A DNA stretch of 58,323 nucleotides from Desulfovibrio sp. (GTDB lineage Bacteria > Desulfobacterota > Desulfovibrionia > Desulfovibrionales > Desulfovibrionaceae). Positions 50,184-58,202 of this stretch are shown here, piece by piece. The notes beneath the pieces are model-generated. The model was not told where the DNA came from. It worked only from the letters and a program-made list of their open reading frames with translations, and ran no database searches. The stretch spans positions 1 through 58,323 of the forward strand of contig JAISLI010000029.1 in assembly GCA_031291035.1 (NCBI GenBank), written 5' to 3'. Every line of letters begins with the position of its first letter. The stretch's first letter is position 1. The position numbers and the translations under genes are program-made.

Positions 50184-50780
50184 ATGAAAATCACGCAAAG
50201 CCAACTCGAACGTCTGACCGATTTTTTGTATGAAGCCGGCATGCTGCGCCGCATCCCGCGCAGCGGGTACGCTTTTCTGGGCACGGGAGAGGAAAATGTG
50301 GCCGAACACAGCTATCGCGCCGCCGTCATCGGCTATGTTCTGGCCCGGCTGGCCGGAGCCGACGCCGCCCGCGTGGCCCTGCTGTGCCTCTTTCATGATC
50401 TGCACGAAGCCCGCACCGGCGACTTCAACTACGTCAACCACCGCTACAATGAATGCCGCGCCCGCGAGGCCCTGGAAGACTCCCTGGAAGGAACCGGCCT
50501 TTCCCGTGAGATAGTCGCTTTTTTTGACGAATTTGAATCCGCCCGAAATCCGGAGGCGGAACTGGCCCGTGATGCGGATCAACTTGATTTGCTTTGCAAT
50601 CTGGCTGTGGAACTCTCCAAAGGCAACACGTTCGCCGCGGAATGGATTGAAAACGCGCTCAAACGCCTGCGCACCGCGACAGCGAGGGAACTGGCCGGGC
50701 AGATACTGCGCGCGGATCCGAACCGCTGGTGGTACGGCCGGGTGGACAGGGACTGGTGGGTGAAGAGAGGGAAATCATAA
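50184..50780 (+). CDS. HD-domain phosphohydrolase (YfbR/HDDC2-like)
   Basis: A 198-residue HD protein. The metal-binding residues are visible as the first His in VAEHSYRAAVIGY, His-Asp in CLFHDLHEARTGD, and a distal Asp in LARDADQLDLLCNL. This layout matches 5'-deoxynucleotidases of the YfbR/HDDC2 group that dephosphorylate dNMPs. The start at 50184 has AGAGGAA upstream. It is separated from the surface cluster by the hairpin at 50076-50140 and is probably independent. Confidence 0.85.
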   Translation: MKITQSQLERLTDFLYEAGMLRRIPRSGYAFLGTGEENVAEHSYRAAVIGYVLARLAGADAARVALLCLFHDLHEARTGDFNYVNHRYNECRAREALEDSLEGTGLSREIVAFFDEFESARNPEAELARDADQLDLLCNLAVELSKGNTFAAEWIENALKRLRTATARELAGQILRADPNRWWYGRVDRDWWVKRGKS

Positions 50781-50810
50781 TCCGGCGTCCTCGCGCTGAA
50801 GCTGGCCGAT

Positions 50811-50926
50811 GACGCTCGGGCATTTTTGAGGGCTTCGATTGTACACGCCAGCGGCAGCCCGGCCTGCGCGATTCGCCTCGCCATGTTCCCGCCCATGCGG
50901 CCCAAGCCGATAAACACCGCTTTCAC
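50811..50926 (-). pseudogene. N-terminal fragment of a beta-hydroxyacid dehydrogenase-type enzyme
   Basis: From a GTG at 50926 the minus strand reads KAVFIGLGRMGGNMARRIAQ and GLPLACTIEALKNARA, the Rossmann GxGxxG start of 6-phosphogluconate/3-hydroxyisobutyrate dehydrogenase-like enzymes. Homology ends near 50811, and the frame then runs into the HD gene antisense. About 250 residues are missing. Nothing else is visible in 50781-50972. Confidence 0.65.
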
Positions 50927-50972
50927 GGATTCCCTCCCGGTATGACGCAAAGTATCAGAATACCCGACCGTC

Positions 50973-52007
50973 TCACAGCAAATCGGGAAGTCCCTGTTCC
51001 CTCATGAAATTTTCGTAATCAGCAACATTGGCGGCGACCAGTTCCCCGGGATTCAGGCCGTAGGGGCAGCGTGCCGCGCAGTCGCCGCAAAGCAGACAGG
51101 TCTTCGCCGCCCGCATTCTCTCCACCCAGTCCTTTTCTGCGTATTGGCGCCAGGGGCTACGCCGCAAAAGCCGATCAAGCCGCGCGACAAAGGGGATATA
51201 AATGCCTTGCGGACAGGGCAGGCAGTAGCCGCACCCCCGGCAGAAGCGCCCTCCCAGAGCCTCGCGTTCGGCTTGTATGGCCTTTCCCATGTCGGCGTCC
51301 GGAACGGGAGGGGAGGCGGCAAGTTGCAGGAACTGCGCCAGTTCCCCTTTCGTCTGCATGCCCCAGATGGGCACGGCGTTACTGAAGGATTGCAGATAGG
51401 CGAAGGCGGCCGGGATATTGGTTATCAGCCCCCCGGCCAAGGCCTTCATGGCGATAAAACCGATATTTTTTTCCCGGCAAAGGCGCACAAGTTTTTCTTC
51501 CTCTCCGGTGGCCAGCAGACTGAAGGGAAACTGCACGGTGTCGTACAACCCTGATGCCGCCGCTTCCCCGGCTGTTTCCAGGGAATGGGAGGTAATGCCC
51601 ACGGCGCGGACAACCCCTTTCCGCTTCAGCTCCGACATGGTTTCCCAGCGCTGCGTGCCGTCGTCAGGTCGCGGCAGTTCCCTGATGTTGTGGAACTGAT
51701 AGAGATCCAGGTAGTCCGTTTTGAGCGCCTCAAGGCTTTTGATCAGGTCGGATTCGATGGCCGCGCGGTTGGCCCCTCTGGTTTTTGTGGCGATGAGCAC
51801 GCGCCCGCGCATGCCCTCAAAAGCGTCGCCGATTTTGGATTCACTGTCCGTATAGGCGCGCGCCGTGTCAAAAAAATTTACGCCCCCGTCCGTTGCCGCG
51901 CGCAGAAGGCCAACGGCCTCCCCGCGCTCCAGACGTTGGAGGGGCAGCGCGCCGAAAGCCGGACGGGTGACGTTGAGGCCGGTTTTTCCGAGCGGAATCA
52001 GTTCCAT
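50973..52007 (-). CDS. Aldo/keto reductase with C-terminal 4Fe-4S ferredoxin-like sites
   Basis: A 344-residue protein. The AKR barrel shows FFDTARAYTDSESKIG (Asp, Tyr), LIATKT (Lys) and YQFHNI (His), the catalytic tetrad. The C-terminal ~80 residues carry Cys-rich motifs CRGCGYCLPCPQGI and CLLCGDCAARCPYGL, suited to one or two 4Fe-4S clusters. This architecture is common in anaerobes and suggests ferredoxin-linked reduction of an unknown carbonyl. The start at 52007 follows GGAGAA; repeat R5 lies upstream. Confidence 0.87.
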   Translation of the reverse strand: MELIPLGKTGLNVTRPAFGALPLQRLERGEAVGLLRAATDGGVNFFDTARAYTDSESKIGDAFEGMRGRVLIATKTRGANRAAIESDLIKSLEALKTDYLDLYQFHNIRELPRPDDGTQRWETMSELKRKGVVRAVGITSHSLETAGEAAASGLYDTVQFPFSLLATGEEEKLVRLCREKNIGFIAMKALAGGLITNIPAAFAYLQSFSNAVPIWGMQTKGELAQFLQLAASPPVPDADMGKAIQAEREALGGRFCRGCGYCLPCPQGIYIPFVARLDRLLRRSPWRQYAEKDWVERMRAAKTCLLCGDCAARCPYGLNPGELVAANVADYENFMREQGLPDLL

Positions 52008-52033
52008 GTTCTTCTCCGTGCGACAATCTCGCT

Positions 52034-52095
52034 GCAAGGATTTTCGGGAAAATCCTTGCAGGGCAAATTATACATTTTCAATGTTAATTTTCTCT
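52034..52095. repeat. Modular palindromic intergenic repeat, copy R5 (partial)
   Basis: Core palindrome GCAAGGATTTTC/GAAAATCCTTGC, followed by GGGCAAATTATACATTTTCAA and TTTTCTC. The latter match the AT-rich distal module of R4 in reverse complement. The GC-rich module of other copies is absent. It lies between argB and the aldo/keto reductase gene, both on the minus strand. Confidence 0.72.
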
Positions 52096-52097
52096 AA

Positions 52098-52880
52098 TTA
52101 TTCAACAATAACCGTTCCTAGGGGCTCGCCGTTCAACAGGCAGCGGCTCAGGCTTGAGGGCGCGCGGCCATCCAGAACAAGAGCGCGCCGGCATCCGGCG
52201 GAAAGAGCGTTCAGGCAGGCATCCACTTTGGGGATCATGCCGCCGCTGATAACGCCTTCGTCCTTCAGGCGCGCGACGGCGGCCCTGTCAAGCTCTGGAA
52301 CGACTTTTTTACTCGCGGCCAGCACTCCGGGCACATCGGAAACCAGAACAAAATACGCCGCGCGAAGCGCTCCGGCGATGGCCCCGGCCGCGGTGTCGGC
52401 GTTGATGTTGAGCGGGCCGCCATCCGGGCCCGAAGCCACCGGCGCCACCACGGGCACGAATTCTCCGTTGAGCAGACACTCAAGCAACGAGGGGTCCACG
52501 GACCGCACTTCCCCCACAAGCCCGAGGGCGGGATTTCCGGCTTCCGCCCGCAAAAGGCCTCCGTCCCGGCCGCTTATGCCGGCGGCGCGCACCAGTCGGC
52601 GCGAAAGGGCGCTGACCACGGCCTTGTTGACTTCTCCGCACAAAACCATTTCCACCGCCCGCATGGTGGCGGCGTCCGTCACGCGCAGGCCGTCCACGAA
52701 ACGGCTTTCGATGTTCAGACGCTCCAGAAGCCCGGTGATCTGCGGGCCGCCGCCGTGCACGATGACAAAGCGCGTTCCCCGGACGGCAAGGCGGGCCAGA
52801 TCATCGGCGAACGCCGCCGCCAAGGCGTCGTCGTTCATGGCGTGTCCGCCGTATTTGACAACAAAGGTATCCCGGGTCAT
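52098..52880 (-). CDS. argB: Acetylglutamate kinase (arginine synthesis)
   Basis: A 260-residue amino-acid kinase that phosphorylates N-acetylglutamate. Motifs are VVKYGGHAM (phosphate binding), VIVHGGGPQI (substrate), DGLRVTDAATM, PLNINADTAAGAIAGAL and ISGGMIPKVDACLNAL. It lacks the ~25-residue N-terminal helix of arginine-sensitive hexameric enzymes, so feedback inhibition by arginine may be weak. It is transcribed away from gltX. Confidence 0.93.
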   Translation of the reverse strand: MTRDTFVVKYGGHAMNDDALAAAFADDLARLAVRGTRFVIVHGGGPQITGLLERLNIESRFVDGLRVTDAATMRAVEMVLCGEVNKAVVSALSRRLVRAAGISGRDGGLLRAEAGNPALGLVGEVRSVDPSLLECLLNGEFVPVVAPVASGPDGGPLNINADTAAGAIAGALRAAYFVLVSDVPGVLAASKKVVPELDRAAVARLKDEGVISGGMIPKVDACLNALSAGCRRALVLDGRAPSSLSRCLLNGEPLGTVIVE

Positions 52881-52991
52881 GGGAAAGTTCCCCCTCGCAT
52901 GCGCGCTGTTGGCGATTTTATTTTACAATTTTCGCGCTACAGAGTAAATAGCAGCCAAGCTTCACGGTCCCCCGTCACAGGAAGGAAACAC

Positions 52992-54410
52992 ATGCCCGAC
53001 ATTGTCACGCGTTTCGCGCCCAGCCCCACCGGCCACCTGCATATAGGCGGCGCGCGCACCGCCGTTTTCTGCTGGCTCCTGGCCCGCCACTTTGGCGGAC
53101 GTTTTTATCTGCGCATTGAGGATACTGACCCGCTTCGCTCAAAACAGGAATACACCGACGCCATCCTCGCCTCCATGCGCTGGCTCGGGCTGGACTGGGA
53201 CGGACCTCCCGTCTTTCAGAGCCGGCGCGCGGACCTCTATGACGGCCTTGCGGACATGCTGCTGGCCTCCGGCCATGCCTACTGGTGCGGCTGCACGCCG
53301 GAAGAGGTTGAAGCCATGCGCGAGATCGCGCGGCAGAACGGCGCAAAGCCGCGCTATAGCGGAAAATGCCGTGAACGCCGTCTCGGCCCCGGACAGGGGC
53401 GTTGCCTGCGGCTGAAAATTCCCCTTACGGGAAAAATCGTCTTTGACGATATGGTCAAAGGCCGCATTGTCGTGGACGCGGGCGAACTGGACGATATGGT
53501 CATACGCCGCGCCGACGGCATGCCCACCTATAATCTGGCTGTGGTGGCGGACGACAATGACATGGGCGTCACTCATGTTATCCGGGGCGACGATCATGTC
53601 TCCAACACGCCCAGGCAGATACTGATTTATCAGGCACTCGGTCTGCCTGTGCCGCGTTTCGGGCATGTGCCCATGATTCTGGGGCATGACCGCCGGAAGC
53701 TCTCCAAAAGGCATGGCGCGCGATCCGTCATCGAGTATCAGCGCGACGGCCTTCTGCCGCAGGCTCTTGTCAGTTATCTGGCGCGCCTTGGCTGGTCCCG
53801 CGGCAATCAGGAACTCTTTACTCCGGAGGAACTTGTCCGCTATTTTGACGGCGGCAACCTCAACCCGGCCGCGGCGGCCTTTGATCCCGCCAAACTTGAA
53901 TGGACCAACGCCCGATTCATGCGAAGCATGCCCCCCGACGATCTGGCCCGCCACGTCGCGCCCTTTGCGCGTGACGCGGGCTTCGTGGATACGCCGGAAG
54001 AACGTCTTGCCGAACTGTGCGTGCTGTTCCGGGAACGGGCCACGGATTTGCGCGCCCTTGCGCAGTGCTTCCGCCCGTTGCTCGTGCCCGCCGCGGAACT
54101 TGCCGTACATGAAAAAGACGCCGCCAGACATCTGACGGACGAGGGCAAAAATCATCTGCGCGCACTGGCGGCCGTGTTCCGGTCCTGTGATCCCTTTGAC
54201 GCCGAAACTGTAAATGCGGCTCTTGACGCCTATGTGGCGGACAACTCCCTGACCTTCAAACAGGTGGCCCCGCCGTTGCGTACCGCCCTCATGGGTTTTA
54301 TGGGCGGCTCGCACCTCAACGATACCATGGCTTTTTTGGGCCGTGAGGAAACATTGGCCCGCCTCAGGCGCGCAACGGAATTTGCGGATGAAAAAAAATC
54401 TCAATCATGA
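52992..54410 (+). CDS. gltX: Glutamyl-tRNA synthetase
   Basis: A 472-residue class I synthetase. The HIGH-type motif is in SPTGHLHIGGARTA and the KMSKS-type motif is KLSKRHGARS. A zinc site of the form CxC ... YxGxC (CGCTPEEVE ... RYSGKC) is retained. The C-terminal helical anticodon-binding domain is complete. The ATG at 52992 follows GGAAGGAA. Its 3' end is convergent with a minus-strand gene 11 bases away. Confidence 0.96.
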   Translation: MPDIVTRFAPSPTGHLHIGGARTAVFCWLLARHFGGRFYLRIEDTDPLRSKQEYTDAILASMRWLGLDWDGPPVFQSRRADLYDGLADMLLASGHAYWCGCTPEEVEAMREIARQNGAKPRYSGKCRERRLGPGQGRCLRLKIPLTGKIVFDDMVKGRIVVDAGELDDMVIRRADGMPTYNLAVVADDNDMGVTHVIRGDDHVSNTPRQILIYQALGLPVPRFGHVPMILGHDRRKLSKRHGARSVIEYQRDGLLPQALVSYLARLGWSRGNQELFTPEELVRYFDGGNLNPAAAAFDPAKLEWTNARFMRSMPPDDLARHVAPFARDAGFVDTPEERLAELCVLFRERATDLRALAQCFRPLLVPAAELAVHEKDAARHLTDEGKNHLRALAAVFRSCDPFDAETVNAALDAYVADNSLTFKQVAPPLRTALMGFMGGSHLNDTMAFLGREETLARLRRATEFADEKKSQS

Positions 54411-54421
54411 TATTTTTATTC

Positions 54422-54904
54422 TTATCTTTTTTTGGTTCCGCCCTGGCGGTGCTGATCACTTCCGGCGATACCCACGCCGGCACATTCCGTGAACATGTCC
54501 AGCCGGTTGGACAAAGGCCGGAGCCAGGAGTATTCAGGGTAATTTTCGGAAAAAAATCCTCCGGAATCCATTCGCAGAATATTTTGCCGCAGGCTTTCTT
54601 GCGGCAGCAGGGAAACCGCGAACAGAAGCAAATAACCGCCCAGGACAAGGTCCAGGATGCCGCCGGCCAGTACCGCAAAAGTTTTTTTATCCGGGCGTTC
54701 CCGCAATATTTTTGCCGGAATGGAAAACAGCGTTACGGAATATCTGGCGATGACGAGGGACCACCCCCAAGCCAAATACGCTGCCTCTGCCACCGACTGG
54801 CACAGAGAGTTCTGGTACTGGAGCGACGAGGCCTTCGGCAAAAACGCCGTGCGGCAAGTGTACATACCAGCCGCGGACGTAGGCCAGAAAAGCCTCAAGT
54901 TCAA
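54422..54904 (-). CDS. Possible small membrane protein downstream of speB
   Basis: A 160-residue frame starting with TTG, which overlaps the speB stop codon (TTGA). It contains a convincing hydrophobic segment (TFAVLAGGILDLVLGGYLLLFAVSLL), a preceding amphipathic segment, and a hydrophilic tail. Codon composition on this strand looks coding. The opposing plus-strand frame 54657-54932 is a weaker candidate. I do not recognise the family. The overlap with speB favours a real, coupled gene; the non-ATG start argues for caution. Confidence 0.42.
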   Translation of the reverse strand: MNLRLFWPTSAAGMYTCRTAFLPKASSLQYQNSLCQSVAEAAYLAWGWSLVIARYSVTLFSIPAKILRERPDKKTFAVLAGGILDLVLGGYLLLFAVSLLPQESLRQNILRMDSGGFFSENYPEYSWLRPLSNRLDMFTECAGVGIAGSDQHRQGGTKKR

Positions 54905-55782
54905 CTATTACTTTGCCTGCCGCCGGCAGTAGGGCGCAGGGCCAGCGTCATGAGCACATGGACAAGTTTCGCGGCCGTAAAGTCGGCATGGCGCAGACCC
55001 GGCACAGGCGCGAGCTCCACCACGTCAAAGCCGACTATTTCCCGGCCGAGCGCGCAGCGTCTCAGCAGTTCCACAGTGTCGTGCCAGAAAAGCCCCCCTG
55101 GAGAAGGGGCGCCCGTGGCGGGCATGAGGGAGGGGTCAAGGCCGTCCAGGTCAAAACTTATGTAAACGCGGCGGGGAAAGTCTTGCGGAAGGGGATCGGA
55201 CGGCAGACCGCCGCGCGCCAGGACGGCGGCGTCGTAATGGCGTATTCGCAGTTTGCGGCGGATGGCGCTCTCCTCCCGGCTGAGTTCCCGCACCGCGAAC
55301 TGGACCAGCGGCAGCTTGAGATCGTTTACGGCGCGGTACATGACGCAGGCATGGGAAAAGGGATCCCCCCCATATTCGGGCCGTAAATCCGCGTGGGCGT
55401 CAATCTGCACAATGCCTATCTCCCCACAGCGGGCAAGGGCGCGCAGGGCGCCGAGGCTCACCGTGTGTTCGCCTCCAATCAGCACGGGGCAGGCGCGGCA
55501 GTCAACAGCGCGCGCCACCATGCTTTCCACTTGGGCGAGGACGGCCTCGGCGTCGCCTTCGCAACGCACAAAAGGAGCGGTATAAAAACCTGACTCGCCG
55601 GGCGCGAGGCCGTTTTCCGCGGCCTCCAGCTGGCGGGAGGCCAGAAGCAGGGCCGCCGGGCCGTTGGCGGCGCCGCCGCCGTAAGAGACACTGCGCTCCA
55701 GGGGAACGGGGATGACGTGAAAGGCGGCCCTTTCCGGCGGAGCCTGAGGGTATTCCAAATCCAGAAAATGCGCGTGTTCCAT
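54901..55782 (-). CDS. speB: Agmatinase / ureohydrolase family
   Basis: A 293-residue binuclear-manganese ureohydrolase. Metal ligands are His106 (GGEHTVS), Asp128, His130 and Asp132 (QIDAHADLR), and two Asp in SFDLDGLDP. SYGGGAANGPAALL and LAPVPGLRHADFTAAKLV fit agmatinases, which convert agmatine to putrescine and urea. The start at 55782 (MEHAHFLDLEYP) is preferred; the frame runs upstream through AT-rich leader sequence to 56040, but that part does not look like protein. The leader has a terminator-like hairpin and a sigma54-like element. Confidence 0.88.
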   Translation of the reverse strand: MEHAHFLDLEYPQAPPERAAFHVIPVPLERSVSYGGGAANGPAALLLASRQLEAAENGLAPGESGFYTAPFVRCEGDAEAVLAQVESMVARAVDCRACPVLIGGEHTVSLGALRALARCGEIGIVQIDAHADLRPEYGGDPFSHACVMYRAVNDLKLPLVQFAVRELSREESAIRRKLRIRHYDAAVLARGGLPSDPLPQDFPRRVYISFDLDGLDPSLMPATGAPSPGGLFWHDTVELLRRCALGREIVGFDVVELAPVPGLRHADFTAAKLVHVLMTLALRPTAGGRQSNS

Positions 55783-55797
55783 TTGTTCAACCTGTGT

Positions 55798-55831
55798 AAA
55801 AAAGCGGCCTGGATGGGGGAACCAGACCGCT
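55798..55831 (-). terminator. Terminator-like hairpin directly before speB
   Basis: On the minus strand AGCGGTCTGG pairs with CCAGGCCGCT (one G-U pair) around a 9-base loop, followed by six T. It ends about 15 bases before the speB ATG. As no gene lies upstream on this strand within 250 bases, it is better explained as a transcription attenuator in the speB leader than as a terminator of another gene. Confidence 0.65.
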
Positions 55832-55877
55832 TTAATGAAGGAGGCTATCAGCAAAAAAAGGAAGGTATTGTGGATAT

Positions 55878-55894
55878 AGCATATTTCATGCCAA
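55878..55894 (-). promoter_or_regulatory. Candidate sigma54 (RpoN) promoter of speB
   Basis: On the minus strand TTGGCATGAAATATGCT has GG and GC separated by exactly 10 bases, as in the TGGCAC-N5-TTGC consensus. TGGCA is intact and TGC is present. Transcription would begin near 55867 and pass through the attenuator-like hairpin. The region 55900-56030 is AT-rich and could hold an activator site. Confidence 0.4.
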
Positions 55895-56036
55895 GCTGTT
55901 TTTATTGACAATTTTTTGAATTTATTTAATAAATTTTTGTTCCTGGCAAATCGCCTCGTTAAATTTTTTTTACTTCCCGCCACATTCTTCAAAATATCGG
56001 GAAGGGGACGGACAAAAAAATTGAACCGCCGGCGGA

Positions 56037-56702
56037 TCACTCCACAAGGCCTATGGAGGCAAGCGCCTCCCTGCGTTCAGTGCAGGCGCCGCACCTGCCG
56101 CAGGGCTTTTGCCGGCTTTTGTAGCAACTGCGCGTGAGGGCAAAGGGTACGCCCAGGCGTTTGCCCTGGGCCGCAATTTCGCTTTTGTTCATGCCCGCGA
56201 AGGGGGCGGCAAGGCGGACGCGTCCTTCCGTGCTCAGGGCTATGGTCTCGTCCGCCGCGCGGAGAAAGGGTTCGCGGCAGTCCGGATAAATATGGCTGTC
56301 CCCGTGATGCGCGGCAATGCAAATTTTTTCCGCACCCAGAGATTCCGCCAGCCCCGCCGCGACAGACAAAAAAATGAGATTTCTGCCCGGCACGACCGTC
56401 AATTTCATATTGTCCGCCGCATAGTGCCCGTCGGGTATTTCTCCGCCGTTCCGCAGGAGATGGCTTTTTGATCCCCCAAAGCACGAGGTCATGTCCATGA
56501 TGCGGTGCGGCGGCGCTTCCGGGCCGAGGTAACCCAGAATATTTCGCGCGGCCCCGAGTTCGTGAACATTGTGCTTGGAAGGATAGCGAAAACTGAGGGC
56601 CAGGACACTTTCCCGGCCATATTTTTCAAGGCATTGAAACAGGGCCGCGGCACTGTCCATTCCGCCGCTGAAAAGCGTTATGATCCGTGGTCCACCGGGC
56701 AT
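56037..56702 (-). CDS. queC: 7-cyano-7-deazaguanine synthase
   Basis: A 221-residue QueC for queuosine/preQ0 synthesis. The PP-loop SGGMDS is at residues 12-17. NMKLTVVPGRNLIFLSVAAGLAE and AHHGDSHIYPDCREPF are family blocks. The C-terminal zinc site has four Cys in CYKSRQKPCGRCGAC. The ATG at 56702 places the PP-loop at the usual distance from the N-terminus; the frame continues upstream without an obvious ribosome binding site. It is divergent from nth. Confidence 0.93.
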   Translation of the reverse strand: MPGGPRIITLFSGGMDSAAALFQCLEKYGRESVLALSFRYPSKHNVHELGAARNILGYLGPEAPPHRIMDMTSCFGGSKSHLLRNGGEIPDGHYAADNMKLTVVPGRNLIFLSVAAGLAESLGAEKICIAAHHGDSHIYPDCREPFLRAADETIALSTEGRVRLAAPFAGMNKSEIAAQGKRLGVPFALTRSCYKSRQKPCGRCGACTERREALASIGLVE

Positions 56703-56830
56703 GGGGCCGCTTGCCTTTGGCTGGATTTTATTTTTATACTCGCCCTGACCGCGCGGGGCGCCGGACGAAATGCCTGAACCGGCGCCGATGATACACCGAT
56801 TTGTTCTGTCTGGCAAAACAAGGATCTCCC

Positions 56831-57511
56831 ATGAATTCTCTCCGTGCCGGATGCCGCGAGCGAGCGCAAAAGACCCTGGCCGCCCTCAGGGCGCGGTATC
56901 CCGATCCCGCTACACAGCTTGTCGCCGGCAGCCCCTGGGAGTTGCTGGTCGCCACCGTGCTTGCGGCCCAATGCACCGACGTGCGCGTCAACACAGTCAC
57001 CCCCGCGCTCTTCGCGCGCTGGCCAAGTCCCGTGGCTTTGGCCGGGGCCGACAGGGCGGAGCTTGAGGCCATCATACGCCCTACCGGTTTTTACCGCAAT
57101 AAAGCCAAAAACCTTATTGGCGCGGCCGTGCGCCTGCGTGACGTTTTTGCCGGCGCAGTGCCCCGAAGCCTTGAAGATCTTGTCAGCCTGCCGGGCGTCG
57201 CCCGCAAGACGGCCAATGTTGTTCTTTTCGGCGCGTTCGGCATTAACGAGGGGCTTGCGGTGGACACCCACGTCAAGCGTATCGCCTATCGCCTGGGTCT
57301 GACGGGGGAAACGCTGCCCGACGCCGTGGAAAAAGATCTGACGGCGCTTTTCCCCCGTGAGGAATGGGGCAACATCAACCACAGCATGGTTCTTTTCGGG
57401 CGCGATGTCTGCCATGCCCGCCGGCCCCGCTGCCGGGAATGCGACATGTCCACCTTCTGCCCCCGCCTTGCGCCGCCGGGCAAAATTTTTGAACCGCGCC
57501 TTAAGAAATAG
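56831..57511 (+). CDS. nth: Endonuclease III
   Basis: A 226-residue bifunctional DNA glycosylase/AP lyase for oxidised pyrimidines. The helix-hairpin-helix LPGVARKTANVV contains the catalytic Lys126, and Asp145 is in AVDTHVKRIAYRLGL. The 4Fe-4S loop is C194-x6-C201-x2-C204-x5-C210. The start is the ATG at 56831 (MNSLRAGCRERA); a longer frame from 56801 is unlikely. Confidence 0.94.
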   Translation: MNSLRAGCRERAQKTLAALRARYPDPATQLVAGSPWELLVATVLAAQCTDVRVNTVTPALFARWPSPVALAGADRAELEAIIRPTGFYRNKAKNLIGAAVRLRDVFAGAVPRSLEDLVSLPGVARKTANVVLFGAFGINEGLAVDTHVKRIAYRLGLTGETLPDAVEKDLTALFPREEWGNINHSMVLFGRDVCHARRPRCRECDMSTFCPRLAPPGKIFEPRLKK

Positions 57512-57590
57512 CCGGCTGTGCCGATGTATTCTTGAGACGACCCCAGGGGGTTGCTAATGACGCAACACAGACAGGTTAATAACCAGCTAT

Positions 57591-58202
57591 GTGCACGCTT
57601 ATTCGCGCGACAGCGTCATCGGCGTTCTGCGCATTGACGACAGGGTGCTTTTTGTGCTGGATATGGGAAAAATTCTTGCCAGTATGGACAGCTCTCTGGA
57701 CATGGCCAAGGTCGAGGTTGATTCCACCCCCGTGGAAGGCGCCGGGCAATTCAAACTGCTTGTGGCTGACGATTCAAGCTCTTTGCGCGTCATCCTGCGT
57801 TCCTCGCTGGAAAAATCCGGTTTTACGGTGACCACGGCGAAAAGCGGACGCGAGGCATGGGAATTGCTGCTGAAAGCGCAGGATGAGGCCCAGGCCGAGG
57901 GTGTGCCCGTTACCGACAAAATCCATCTGGTCATTTCAGACATTGAAATGCCCGAAATGGACGGTCATGAACTTACCGCGAAAATTCGGGCCAACCTCGC
58001 CACCAAAGATATGCCCGTCATTCTCTTTTCTTCCCTGATTACCGATGCCCTGCGTGCCAAAGGCGCCAAGGTCGGGGCCGACAGGCAGGTTTCCAAGCCC
58101 GATCTGCCGGGGCTGAACAACATCATCCGCGGATTGATCGACGAAAAACTGCGCAAACAGAGCAGTTCATGTTTCATGAATGAAACGAGTGAACTGTCTT
58201 AG
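57591..58202 (+). CDS. CheV-like chemotaxis protein, N-terminally truncated
   Basis: The frame opens at a GTG and encodes only the end of a CheW domain (SRDSVIGVLRIDDRVLFVLDMGKIL), followed by a complete response-regulator domain. The acidic pocket is ADDSSSLR and the phospho-acceptor Asp is in VISDIEMPEMDG. Lys of SKPDLPGL completes the site. Intact CheV proteins are about 300 residues; roughly 100 N-terminal residues are missing here, and stop codons lie upstream in frame, so it is probably a pseudogene or a minimal receiver. The last ~13 residues (SSCFMNETSELS) are encoded by repeat R6, and the stop codon lies at an IS junction. Nothing else is seen in 57512-57590. Confidence 0.75.
   Translation: MHAYSRDSVIGVLRIDDRVLFVLDMGKILASMDSSLDMAKVEVDSTPVEGAGQFKLLVADDSSSLRVILRSSLEKSGFTVTTAKSGREAWELLLKAQDEAQAEGVPVTDKIHLVISDIEMPEMDGHELTAKIRANLATKDMPVILFSSLITDALRAKGAKVGADRQVSKPDLPGLNNIIRGLIDEKLRKQSSSCFMNETSELS
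58162..58198. repeat. Modular palindromic repeat, copy R6 (distal hairpin only)
   Basis: GCAGTTCATG ... CATGAATGAAACGAGTGAACTG matches the GTTCAC/GTGAAC module of R1 and R3. The core palindrome and the GC-rich module are missing, cut off by the IS element that starts at 58200. Unlike other copies it is inside a reading frame. Confidence 0.7.

Noticed and set aside
54657-54932. Plus-strand 91-codon frame near the gltX end
   Set aside because: It overlaps the speB 3' end and the minus-strand membrane frame, has no promoter or ribosome binding site, and is less convincing than the opposite strand.
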